Below, in pieces: positions 55,431 through 64,000 of a stretch of DNA of 64,000 bases. Below the pieces are notes generated by a model. That model saw only the letters and a list, made by a program, of their open reading frames with translations. It was not told where the DNA came from and searched no databases. Every line of letters starts with the position of its first letter. Position 1 is the first letter of the stretch. This DNA is from Nocardioides sambongensis (GTDB lineage Bacteria > Actinomycetota > Actinomycetes > Propionibacteriales > Nocardioidaceae): positions 1,701,001 to 1,765,000 of the forward strand of contig NZ_CP041091.1 of the NCBI RefSeq assembly GCF_006494815.1, given 5' to 3'. The position numbers were made by a program, and so were the translations under genes.

Positions 55431-57674
55431 ATGTCCGACGCTGGCTCCGCCGTACCGATCCCCCTCGCCCCGCCCGTCGCCGAGCGCCGCCCGGTGACCA
55501 CCACCCACCACGGGCGTGAGCGCACCGACGAGTACGACTGGCTGCGCGCCAAGGACGACCCGGCGGTGCTGGCGCACCTGGAGGCCGAGAACGAGTGGAC
55601 CCGGACCCGTACCGCCCACCTCTCCGACCTGCGCGCCACGATCTTCGCCGAGATCAAGGCCCGCACCCGGGAGACCGACCTCTCGGTGCCCACCCGGGTG
55701 CGCGGGTACTGGTACTACGGCCGCTCCTTCGAGGGCCGGCAGTACGGCGCCAGCTGCCGGGTGCCCGTCGCCGGACCGGAGGACTGGACTCCCCCGCAGC
55801 CGGCCGAGGACGCCGACCCGGACCAGCCGGCACTGCCCGGCGAGCAGGTGCTGCTCGACCTCAACGAGCTCGCCGAGGGCCACGACTTCTTCTCGCTCGG
55901 CGGCTCGGCGGTCAGCCCCGACGACGCGATGCTGGCCTACGCCACCGACGTCGTCGGCGACGAGCGCTACACGGTCCGCTTCCTCGATCTCGGCAGCGGC
56001 GACCTGCTCGAGGACCGGCTCGAGGGTGTCCTCGGCGGGGTCACCTGGGGCGGCACACCGGACCACTGCTACTACTCCACGGTCGACGACGCGTGGCGAC
56101 CGGACAAGGTGTGGCGGCACCGGCTCGGCACCCCGCAGAGCGACGACGAGCTGGTCTTCCACGAGACCGACGCCCGCTACACCGTCGGCGTGGGCCGCAC
56201 CCGCAGCCAGCGCTACGTGGTGGTCGCGGCCGGGTCCCGGACCACCACCGAGTACCACCTGCTCGACGCCCGAGACGCCTCCGCGGCGCCGACCTGCTTC
56301 GCCACGCGACGCGACGGGGTCGAATACTCCCTCGACCACATCCTGGTCGCCGGGGAGGACCGCTTCCTGGTGCTGCACAACGCCGCCGGGCCCGAGTTCG
56401 AGCTGGGGTTGACCGGCAGTGTGCCCAGCACGGTGGAGGACTGGGCTCCGCTGCTCGCCCACGACAGCGCCGTCCGGCTCGAGGACGTCGACGCCTTCGC
56501 GGGGCACGTGGTGGTCTCCCAGCGCAGTGAGGGGCGGACCCGGCTGCGGGTGCTCGGCCTGGGCTCCGACCCGGACTCCCCGGTCGTCGAGGACCGGCTC
56601 CTCGACCTCGGTGGCGAGCTGGCCACCGTCGGCGCCGGCAGCAGCCCCTCCTTCGACCAGCCGGTCTTCCGGGTGGGGATGACGAGCATGAGCCAGCCGT
56701 CATCGGTCTACGACGTCGACCTGGTCAGCCTCGAGGCCCGCCTGCTCAAGCAGGCACCGGTGCTGGGCGGCTACGACGCCGACGACTACCAGGAGCACCG
56801 GCTGTGGGCGACGGCTCCGGACGGCACCCAGGTGCCGATGTCGCTGGTCGTGCGCCGCGACGCCCGCGGTGCCGACGGCACCGGCACGGTGCCGGTGGTG
56901 CTCTACGGCTACGGCTCCTACGAGGCCTCGATGGACCCCTACTTCTCGGTGCCCCGGCTCTCGCTGCTGGACCGTGGCGCGGCCTTCGTGATCGCGCACG
57001 TGCGCGGCGGCGGTGAGATGGGACGCCACTGGTACGACGACGGCAAGCTCGAGCACAAGCAGCACACCTTTGACGACTTCATCGCCTGCGCGCGCCACCT
57101 GGTCGACACCGGCTGGACCACCGCCGACCGGATCGTCGCGCAGGGCGGCAGCGCCGGCGGGCTGCTGATGGGCGCCGTCGCCAATCAGGCCCCCGACGCC
57201 TTCGGCGGCATCCTCGCGGAAGTCCCGTTCGTGGACACCCTGACCACGATGCTGGACGCGACGCTGCCCCTGACCGTCGGCGAGTACGACGAGTGGGGCA
57301 ACCCCGACGGCGACCCGGCGGCGTACGACCGGATCGCCGGCTACGCGCCCTACGACAACCTCGCGGACCTGCCCTACCCGCCGATCCTGGCGATCACCTC
57401 GCTCAACGACACCCGGGTCCTCTACGTGGAGCCGGCCAAGTGGGTGGCCCGGCTCCGCGCCGTGGCGCCCGGGGCGGACGTCCTGCTGCGCACCGAGATG
57501 GCCGCCGGCCACGGTGGCGTCTCCGGCCGCTACCGCGCCTGGGAGGAGGTCGCGTTCAGCCTCGCCTGGGTGATGGACCGGCTGGGGATCGCCGGGGTCC
57601 GTCCGGCAAGTGCTCCGGCCGGCGCCCTGGACGCCGCCGCGGCCGGTTCCACGGCCGGTTCCGTCACTACTTGA
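55431..57674 (+). CDS. ptrB: Prolyl oligopeptidase family serine peptidase (oligopeptidase B)
   Basis: A 747-residue S9A peptidase that cleaves short peptides, usually after basic residues. The N-terminal helix RTDEYDWLRAKDDPAVLAHLEAEN leads into a beta-propeller (about 80-420). The hydrolase domain has VVLYGYGSYEASMDPYFS, FVIAHVRGGGEMGRHWYDDGKLEHKQHTFDDF, in parts, QGGSAGGLLMGAVANQ with the nucleophile Ser, ITSLNDTRV with the Asp, and AAGHGGVSGRYRAWEE with the His. The last 25 residues are Ala/Ser-rich. Cytoplasmic by absence of a signal peptide. Confidence 0.92.
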   Translation: MSDAGSAVPIPLAPPVAERRPVTTTHHGRERTDEYDWLRAKDDPAVLAHLEAENEWTRTRTAHLSDLRATIFAEIKARTRETDLSVPTRVRGYWYYGRSFEGRQYGASCRVPVAGPEDWTPPQPAEDADPDQPALPGEQVLLDLNELAEGHDFFSLGGSAVSPDDAMLAYATDVVGDERYTVRFLDLGSGDLLEDRLEGVLGGVTWGGTPDHCYYSTVDDAWRPDKVWRHRLGTPQSDDELVFHETDARYTVGVGRTRSQRYVVVAAGSRTTTEYHLLDARDASAAPTCFATRRDGVEYSLDHILVAGEDRFLVLHNAAGPEFELGLTGSVPSTVEDWAPLLAHDSAVRLEDVDAFAGHVVVSQRSEGRTRLRVLGLGSDPDSPVVEDRLLDLGGELATVGAGSSPSFDQPVFRVGMTSMSQPSSVYDVDLVSLEARLLKQAPVLGGYDADDYQEHRLWATAPDGTQVPMSLVVRRDARGADGTGTVPVVLYGYGSYEASMDPYFSVPRLSLLDRGAAFVIAHVRGGGEMGRHWYDDGKLEHKQHTFDDFIACARHLVDTGWTTADRIVAQGGSAGGLLMGAVANQAPDAFGGILAEVPFVDTLTTMLDATLPLTVGEYDEWGNPDGDPAAYDRIAGYAPYDNLADLPYPPILAITSLNDTRVLYVEPAKWVARLRAVAPGADVLLRTEMAAGHGGVSGRYRAWEEVAFSLAWVMDRLGIAGVRPASAPAGALDAAAAGSTAGSVTT

Positions 57675-57755
57675 GAACTTTCTGAGAGTCGCCACCGACG
57701 GCAACTTCTGCGCGCCGCCACACGTCGTAGGAGATGAGAGCACCGCTACGAATCC

Positions 57756-57782
57756 GGGAATCGGGTACGTACCCGGTGCGTT
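57756..57782 (+). promoter_or_regulatory. SigR/SigH-type promoter before the sigma-factor gene
   Basis: GGGAAT at 57756-57761 and GTT at 57780-57782. GGAAT-N18-GTT is the consensus for the SigR/SigH group of oxidative-stress ECF factors. The spacer includes a perfect 14-bp palindrome CGGGTACGTACCCG (57762-57775). Transcription would start about 40 bases before the ATG. Confidence 0.6.
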
Positions 57783-57830
57783 GGATCCAGTACCGGGCCC
57801 GATCGGCCCGGGCGGCGAAGGAGGTTTGCG

Positions 57831-58808
<978 letters not shown>

Positions 58809-58822
58809 GTCCACCGCCCGCC

Positions 58823-58897
58823 GAGGGGTCACCCGGGGCCCCGCGAGGGGTCACCCGGGCCCCCGCGAGGGGTCACCCAGCGCCCCGCGAGGGGTCA
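58823..58897. repeat. Four 22-bp tandem repeats between the sigma gene and coaE
   Basis: GAGGGGTCA recurs at 58823, 58845, 58867 and 58889, exactly 22 bp apart. The intervening part reads CCCGGGGCCCCGC with small changes. The last copy runs into the coaE stop codon. The GGGGCCCC cores are self-complementary and could act as a two-way terminator for the convergent genes. Confidence 0.85.
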
Positions 58898-59482
58898 GTT
58901 GGCGGTCAGCCGGTCGAAGACCTCGTGGACCCGGGCTCGCAGGTCCGCCAGCGAGCCGGTGTTGTCGATCAGGTGCGTCGCGATCGCGTTGCGCTGCTCG
59001 CGCGTCGCCTGGGCACCGATCCGCCCCTCGGCGTCCTGCTGGGTCCAGCCGCGTTCGACGAGCATCCGGTCGATCTGCAGCTCCCGGGGCGCGTCCACCA
59101 CGATCACCGCGTCGAAGTCCTCGTGCCGCCCCGACTCGGCCAGCAGCGGGATGTCGTGCACGACCACGGCCCCGGCCGGCGCCGCCGCCTCCAGCTCGGC
59201 GTAGCGCTCGAAGACCAGGGGATGCACGATCGACTCCAGCCGGCGACGCTGCTCGGTGTCGTTGAAGACGATCTGGCCGACCTTGGCGCGGTCCAGCGCC
59301 CCGTCCTCGGTGAGCACCTCGTCCCCGAAGGCCGCCACCACGGCGGCGAGACCGGGGGTGCCCGGCTCGACCACCTCACGGGCGAGCTGGTCGGCGTCGA
59401 TGACGACAGCGCCCAGCTCGGCGAGGATCGAGGAGACCGTGCTCTTGCCCGACGCAACGCCGCCGGTGAGTCCAACCCGCAT
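58895..59482 (-). CDS. coaE: Dephospho-CoA kinase
   Basis: A 195-residue enzyme that phosphorylates dephospho-CoA in the last step of CoA synthesis. The P-loop [12 protein letters not shown] is at residues 4-15. [26 protein letters not shown] and [19 protein letters not shown] follow, then [20 protein letters not shown]. The ATG at 59482 has TAGCCT seven bases upstream (59490-59495, minus strand). The length is that of plain CoaE, without the GrpB-like C-terminal domain found fused in mycobacteria. Confidence 0.93.
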   Translation of the reverse strand: MRVGLTGGVASGKSTVSSILAELGAVVIDADQLAREVVEPGTPGLAAVVAAFGDEVLTEDGALDRAKVGQIVFNDTEQRRRLESIVHPLVFERYAELEAAAPAGAVVVHDIPLLAESGRHEDFDAVIVVDAPRELQIDRMLVERGWTQQDAEGRIGAQATREQRNAIATHLIDNTGSLADLRARVHEVFDRLTAN

Positions 59483-59489
59483 GGCAGCA

Positions 59490-59495
59490 AGGCTA
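59490..59495 (-). promoter_or_regulatory. -10 box of leaderless coaE
   Basis: TAGCCT on the minus strand, seven bases before the ATG at 59482. Confidence 0.5.
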
Positions 59496-59521
59496 CGACC
59501 GGCGGATGGAAGACTGTGCGG

Positions 59522-60844
59522 GTGTCCGCACCACTCGAGCCCGGCAGCCGCGTCGCGCTTCTCGTACCCGGCTCCGAGGACTACCTGGACGCCGTCCACC
59601 GGCTGCTCACGGCCGGGGTCCTACCGGTCCCGCTGGACCCGCGGCTGACCGCCGGCGAGTGCGGTCGGATCTTCGAGGTGGTCCGCCCCGACCGGGTGAT
59701 CGCCGACCAGCAAGCGCTCGAGGACCTGCGCGGCACCCTCCCGCCGCCCGGGCTCCCCCTGGCCCGTCCGATGCACTGCACCAGCGGCACGACGGGCACG
59801 CCGAAGGGCGTGTACTCGGGCCTGCTCGCCCCGGCTGACGCACGGGCCCTGGTGGAGGAGGAGGCGGCGTTGTGGGGCTTCGCCGACGACGACGTCAACC
59901 TCGTGCTGAGCCCGCTCTACCACTCCGCCCCGCTGCGCTTCGCCCTCGGCACCCGGCTGGCCGGGGGTCGCGTGGTGCTGCCGGGACCGTTCGACCCGGC
60001 ACGGGTGAGCGAGGCGATCGAGCAGCAGCGGCCGACCACGATGTTCTGCGTGCCGGCCCACCTGCAACGGCTGTTCGCCCACTGGGACCGCACGGGTACG
60101 CCGGACCTGTCCAGCTTCCGGCTGGTCGCCCATGCCGGGGCGCCGTGTCCGGTCGACGTCAAGGAGCGGCTGCTCGCCACCTTCCCCGCGGGCACCACCT
60201 GGGAGTTCTACGGCTCCACCGAGGGCCAGTTCACCGCCTGCCGCAGCGAGGAGTGGCGGGAGCGCCCGGGCACCGTCGGCCGCGCCCGCCCCGGACGCCG
60301 GCTCAGCGCCGACCCCGACGGCACCCTGTGGTGCGTGGTCCCGCCGTACGCCCGGTTCAGCTACTTCGGCGACGAGGAGAAGACGGCGGCCGCCTGGCGG
60401 GAGACACCTGAGGGTCCGGCGTTCACCGTCGGTGACCACGGACGCATCGACGCCGACGGCTACCTCTACCTCGACGGCCGCCGGGAGGACCTCATCATCA
60501 GCGGCGGCGTCAACGTCTACCCGACCGAGGTCGAGCAGGTCCTCGGCCGGTGTCCCGGCGTCACCGACATCGCGGTGTACGGCGCCCCCGACCCCACCTG
60601 GGGGCAGCGGGTCTGCGCCGCCGTGGTCGGCGAGGTCGAGACCGACGTGCTGCGCGACTACGCCCGGGCCCACCTGGCCCCGCCGAAGCGGCCCAAGCAG
60701 TATCAGGACTGGCCGGCGCTGCCCCGCACGCTGACCGGCAAGGTACGTCGTACCGAGCTCGTCGCGGGTGACCCGCTCCACCCCGGCGACGGTGAGGATC
60801 AGGGCCAGCAGGGTCCGACGTCGCCGTCGGGGAAGCAGACGTAG
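59522..60844 (+). CDS. AMP-dependent ligase (class I adenylate-forming enzyme)
   Basis: A 440-residue enzyme. GTG at 59522 with GGAAG nine bases upstream is preferred over GTG at 59516. It has [16 protein letters not shown] (A3), [29 protein letters not shown] (A5 region), [36 protein letters not shown] (A7-A8, in parts) and the catalytic Lys in [12 protein letters not shown]. It is shorter than usual at the N-terminus. It would activate a carboxylic acid as acyl-AMP, then perhaps CoA. The last 46 bases overlap the convergent dehydrogenase gene. Confidence 0.82.
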   Translation: MSAPLEPGSRVALLVPGSEDYLDAVHRLLTAGVLPVPLDPRLTAGECGRIFEVVRPDRVIADQQALEDLRGTLPPPGLPLARPMHCTSGTTGTPKGVYSGLLAPADARALVEEEAALWGFADDDVNLVLSPLYHSAPLRFALGTRLAGGRVVLPGPFDPARVSEAIEQQRPTTMFCVPAHLQRLFAHWDRTGTPDLSSFRLVAHAGAPCPVDVKERLLATFPAGTTWEFYGSTEGQFTACRSEEWRERPGTVGRARPGRRLSADPDGTLWCVVPPYARFSYFGDEEKTAAAWRETPEGPAFTVGDHGRIDADGYLYLDGRREDLIISGGVNVYPTEVEQVLGRCPGVTDIAVYGAPDPTWGQRVCAAVVGEVETDVLRDYARAHLAPPKRPKQYQDWPALPRTLTGKVRRTELVAGDPLHPGDGEDQGQQGPTSPSGKQT

Positions 60845-63792
60845 ACCGGGGCACTCACCCCGCGGGCCCCGCTCGCGTCGGTGGCCACCGCCCGCAGCCG
60901 GACGATGCCGTTGCCGGGCGCGTGCGCGTCGTCGACCTCCAGCGTCCCGGAGAGCTCTCCGGAGATCCGCCGCGACGGGTGGGAGTGGAAGGTGCCGTCG
61001 GAGCCGCCGGTGAAGTGCAGGAAGTCCACCTCCAGCACGACGCCGGCCGCCAGCTGGGCCGGGTCCTCCCCGTCGGGATCGCTGAGCGCGACCTGCCAGG
61101 CCACCCGTCCGTCGGAGGTCACCACACCGTTGGCCGGCGCGGTCAGCTCGACGGTCGGCGGCTCGCCGACCCGCTCCCAACCGACGTCGGCGGCGGCGAG
61201 GGTCTCATCGCCGTGGACGTGCTCCGCGCGCACCACGTGCTGGCCCCGTCCCAACACGATCTCAGCGGTCCGGACCGACGGCTCCCAGAACTCGCTCGCA
61301 TAGAAGTCGTGCAGCAGCTGGTCGTCGACCCACAGGCGCATCCACTCGCTGCCCACGACCTGGAACCGGTACGTGCCCGGGGAGACGGTGATGCTCCCCC
61401 GCCACGCGGTGCCGAACCGGTCACCCGGGTGGTCCCGCTGGTCGCTCTCCCCCTCCGCCAGCCAGGGCGAGCCGTCGGTGGACAGGCTGATCCCGGTGGT
61501 GCAGGCGGTGTCGCCGAGCCGCTCGGCGGGGAGCTGGGCGGCGGCGTAGGGGTAGAGCCACCTCCACTCGTCGTCGGGGAACTCCCGGTCGAAGACGGAG
61601 TCGGGTCCGTCGAGGTCGTGGAAGGTCCTGCGGAACGTCCCGACCTCGCACTGGTCGCCGGAGTCCTCCCCCGTCCAGCGCAGCCGGACCAGCGAGCCCG
61701 TCGCGATGGAGACCGACCAGACCAGGTCGTCCGGCCCGGTGAAGAACTTCACCGGCCCGCCGGCGGCGCTGGCGTCGGCGAACGGGGCGACCGCCGTGAC
61801 GGTCCCGTGGTGGTCGACGTCGGCGGTCCGGATGAAGTTCTGCGCGTAGTCGCCGAACACGTAGCGGCCCCGCATCGAGGACGGGTAGGCCGCGGAGTCG
61901 AGGAAGGTGCCGGCGGAGACGGAGCCACCGGTGTCGCGATGCGGATAGGAGTACGCCGGACCGGCGGCCGCGCCGTCCTCGCGAACCGCCGCGCACACGT
62001 GCCACGGGTCGTCCGGGTCCGCCACGTCGCCGACGTCGGTGGGTGCGTCGCCCTCCCGGCAGGGCCAGCCGAAGTTCTCCGGCCGGTCGAGGGACGCGGC
62101 CAGGTCGACGACGTCGATCTCCTCCACCGCGGCTTCGCCGACGTCACCGATGATCAGCAGGTCGTCGTGGACGGAGAACCGGAACGGGTTGCGGAGGCCG
62201 AGTGCGACCACCCGCGAGGCGTTGTCCGTCCCGTCGCCCCGGTACAGCGGGTTGCCGGGCACGCCGTTTCCCGTCGTGGGATCGACCCGCAGCACCTTGC
62301 CGGCCAGGACGTCGGGGTCCTGCGCCCGCAGCGTCGCCTCCCGGCCGCGCAGGCCCCCGCCGGTGAGCTCGAGCGCGCCATCGCCCACCCCGACCAGCAG
62401 ATTGCCCTGCTCGTCGAAGTGCAGGTCGCCGACCGTGTGCGCCGCACCGATCATCGGCAGGCAGTCGGGCGTGCGGATCGCCGCCTCAGGCGCGCAGTCC
62501 TCCCCGGTCGCCGATCCCAGCACCACCGTGCCCGAGCCGGGCACCAGCCGGTCCCCGTCCCAGGTGTACCGGGTGACCTGCTGGCTGCGCCGGTCTCCGG
62601 CGACGGTCTCGTCACGCACATAGCTGAGGTAGACGTGGCCGTTGACGGCGAACTCGGGGTCCGCGGCGATCCCGATCAGACCGGCGTCCCCGCCGTCGTA
62701 GACCACGTCGGTCAGGTCGAGGACCTCACGCGGCAACGACCAGCCCGACTCGCCCGTCGGCTCCACGACCTGCACCGTGCCCGCCTTCTCGGTGACCAGC
62801 ACGGCGCCCGTCGGCAGCGTCGCGGCACTGGTGGGCAGGTCGAGGCCGCTCTGCACGGGCTCCAGCACGAATCCCTCGGCGACACCGGAGTCGATGCCGA
62901 TCGCGGTGCCGGTGGTCTCGACCGCGACACCGGGCACCAGGGTGCTCTGCAGCTGGCCGACGACGCGGGCGGTCACGTCGTGCTCGCCGATGGTGGGGGT
63001 CCAGGTGGTCTCCCAAGGGGCGGTCCGGTCCACGGCGAGGAGCTCGCCGTCCCCGTAGAACCGCACCGCGTCGACGTTGCCCCGCGCGGTCGCGGTGATC
63101 CGGACCTGTTGTCCGTCCACGGTCGCCGTGACCTCGGCCGTCGCCGGTCCTCGGGTCGGCGACACGACCGCGGGCGCACCCTTGAATCGTGGTGCCACGA
63201 CCCGCAGGGTGTGGTCGCGCACGTCGGCCGCGGGGGCGACGTCGTCCAGGCGGGTGGTGCCGGTGCCCCGGATGCGGCCGCTGCCGAGCGTCCGCCACCG
63301 GCCGTCGGCGTCGGCGGCCTGGTAGCGCACCGGTCTGCCGGCCAGCACGTTCGTCGACGTCACCGTCACGTCGACCCGGTCGCCGTCCAGCGCGCTGGAG
63401 AAGGTCAGCGCCCCCGGTCGGGCCCGCAGCGTGCGCACCGCGGAGACCACCTGGCGGTGGGTGCGGCCGCCGCTGCGGTGCCGCGGCGCGAGGACCCGCA
63501 GCCGGGTGGTCGGCGCGGTCGCGCGGATGGTGATCCGGACACGTCCGGCCCGGTCGGTCCTGGAGCGGGCCAGGCGCACCCAGCGGTGACCCCGGGCCCG
63601 CTGCAGGACGACGGGTCTCACCCCGCGTCCGGGCAGCCGCGTGGCGACCCGCACCGGTTCGGCCAGCAGCGGCCGGGCCGGTGAGAGGTGCAGGGCAGGG
63701 CGGGATGCGGCACCCGCCGGCGACGAGGGCGCGACCACGACGATCGCGAGGGCGGTGACGAGGACGAGGAGGGAGCAAGCGGTACGACGCAC
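60799..63792 (-). CDS. Secreted PQQ-dependent sugar dehydrogenase-like protein with a PA14-like domain
   Basis: A 997-residue exported protein. A signal peptide (SLLVLVTALAIVVVAP then SPAGAAS) is followed by about 280 residues of beta-sandwich-like repeats with Arg-rich linkers. The soluble glucose/sorbosone dehydrogenase propeller (about 300-690) has SGLDLPTSAATLPTGAVLVTEKAGTV, GDAGLIGIAADPEF, HTVGDLHFDEQGNLLVGVGDG, ALGLRNPFRFSVHDD, GDVGEAAVEEIDVVD and RPENFGWPCREG. Then a PA14-like part (RGSITVSPGTYRFQVVGSEWMRLWVDDQLL, about 790-880) and a final Ig-like domain. It probably oxidises sugars or binds carbohydrate outside the cell. The GTG start is next to the basic MRRTA. Confidence 0.82.
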   Translation of the reverse strand: MRRTACSLLVLVTALAIVVVAPSSPAGAASRPALHLSPARPLLAEPVRVATRLPGRGVRPVVLQRARGHRWVRLARSRTDRAGRVRITIRATAPTTRLRVLAPRHRSGGRTHRQVVSAVRTLRARPGALTFSSALDGDRVDVTVTSTNVLAGRPVRYQAADADGRWRTLGSGRIRGTGTTRLDDVAPAADVRDHTLRVVAPRFKGAPAVVSPTRGPATAEVTATVDGQQVRITATARGNVDAVRFYGDGELLAVDRTAPWETTWTPTIGEHDVTARVVGQLQSTLVPGVAVETTGTAIGIDSGVAEGFVLEPVQSGLDLPTSAATLPTGAVLVTEKAGTVQVVEPTGESGWSLPREVLDLTDVVYDGGDAGLIGIAADPEFAVNGHVYLSYVRDETVAGDRRSQQVTRYTWDGDRLVPGSGTVVLGSATGEDCAPEAAIRTPDCLPMIGAAHTVGDLHFDEQGNLLVGVGDGALELTGGGLRGREATLRAQDPDVLAGKVLRVDPTTGNGVPGNPLYRGDGTDNASRVVALGLRNPFRFSVHDDLLIIGDVGEAAVEEIDVVDLAASLDRPENFGWPCREGDAPTDVGDVADPDDPWHVCAAVREDGAAAGPAYSYPHRDTGGSVSAGTFLDSAAYPSSMRGRYVFGDYAQNFIRTADVDHHGTVTAVAPFADASAAGGPVKFFTGPDDLVWSVSIATGSLVRLRWTGEDSGDQCEVGTFRRTFHDLDGPDSVFDREFPDDEWRWLYPYAAAQLPAERLGDTACTTGISLSTDGSPWLAEGESDQRDHPGDRFGTAWRGSITVSPGTYRFQVVGSEWMRLWVDDQLLHDFYASEFWEPSVRTAEIVLGRGQHVVRAEHVHGDETLAAADVGWERVGEPPTVELTAPANGVVTSDGRVAWQVALSDPDGEDPAQLAAGVVLEVDFLHFTGGSDGTFHSHPSRRISGELSGTLEVDDAHAPGNGIVRLRAVATDASGARGVSAPVYVCFPDGDVGPCWP

Positions 63793-63867
63793 AACCCCCG
63801 TAGCGTAACCCGACCCGTCGGCTGCCGCCGCGCAATCACGGCAGGCACAGCAGCGGGTACCTCAGGA

Positions 63868-64000
63868 TCAGCAGGCGAACTGGCGGCGGTAGGCCTGCGG
63901 GCTGACCCCGCGCACCCGGGTGAAGTGGTGCCGCAGCGTGGCCGGGTTCGCGAACCCCACGCTCGCGGCGATCCGCTCCACCGGCTGGTTGGTCCGCTCC
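63868..64000 (-). CDS. AraC-family regulator, C-terminal end
   Basis: Only the last 44 residues are in the window. They read PVERIAASVGFANPATLRHH and FTRVRGVSPQAYRRQF, the second helix-turn-helix of AraC/XylS proteins, most like the GlxA-type subgroup. The stop codon is at 63868-63870. The effector domain lies beyond the right edge. Confidence 0.85.
   Translation of the reverse strand, partial: ERTNQPVERIAASVGFANPATLRHHFTRVRGVSPQAYRRQFAC

Overview
The window is high-GC DNA from an actinobacterium. It carries SepH, an actinobacterial septation protein, together with CobT/CobS/CobU, an actinobacterial group 2 sigma factor and many leaderless start sites of the TANNNT-N6-8-ATG/GTG type. The mix of families resembles Nocardioides or a relative (Propionibacteriales). 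That placement is an inference, because no rRNA or other marker gene is present.

Region 1, about 1-12.9 kb, is an integrated mobile element. It holds the C-terminal part of a TraG/TraD-like coupling protein, an Rhs/YD-repeat polymorphic toxin locus on the minus strand, a single-stranded DNA-binding protein, several unrecognised element genes, an integrase and an AlpA-like excisionase. The Rhs locus is the most unusual part. A secreted shaft of about 1730 residues ends in a hydrophobic tip whose stop codon overlaps the start of a two-helix membrane protein (ATGA). Next comes a silent second tip attached to a 494-bp copy of the shaft end, and then a run of five more small membrane-protein genes, one a clear paralogue of the first. 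I read this as a tip-switching toxin with an array of membrane immunity proteins.

Region 2, about 12.9-15.9 kb, holds a membrane-anchored esterase, a transposase remnant, an MBL-fold hydrolase and a TetR regulator.

Region 3, about 15.9-22.1 kb, is a catabolic unit: acyl-CoA dehydrogenase, SDR dehydrogenase, acyl-CoA synthetase, GAF-LuxR regulator and MHS-family transporter. A shared CCCAC/GGGGGTA motif lies upstream of the synthetase and the transporter.

Region 4, about 22.1-35.2 kb, is mixed: pectinacetylesterase-like protein, DUF222/HNH protein, DHFR-like reductase, sulfatase, YibE/F protein, and a tightly overlapped MFS, DUF2252 and D-amino-acid-oxidase-like operon.

Region 5, about 35.2-42.7 kb, is an acyl-CoA or steroid-side-chain type operon: two DUF35 proteins, two thiolase-like proteins without the catalytic cysteine, an enoyl-CoA hydratase, a true thiolase, a TetR regulator and an aldehyde dehydrogenase.

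Region 6, about 42.7-64 kb, is core chromosome: GrpB-like protein, 2H phosphoesterase, cobT-cobS, cobU with an RNB ribonuclease, yaaA, a YchJ-like protein, sepH, a sulfurtransferase, a GCS2 ligase, DUF4192, dinB, oligopeptidase B, a sigma factor with a SigR-type promoter, coaE, an AMP-ligase, a large PQQ-type sugar dehydrogenase and the end of an AraC regulator.

At least ten genes are broken by a single missing base in a C or G run. The pattern is uniform and points to assembly error, so these genes are annotated as whole reading frames with the frameshift position stated.
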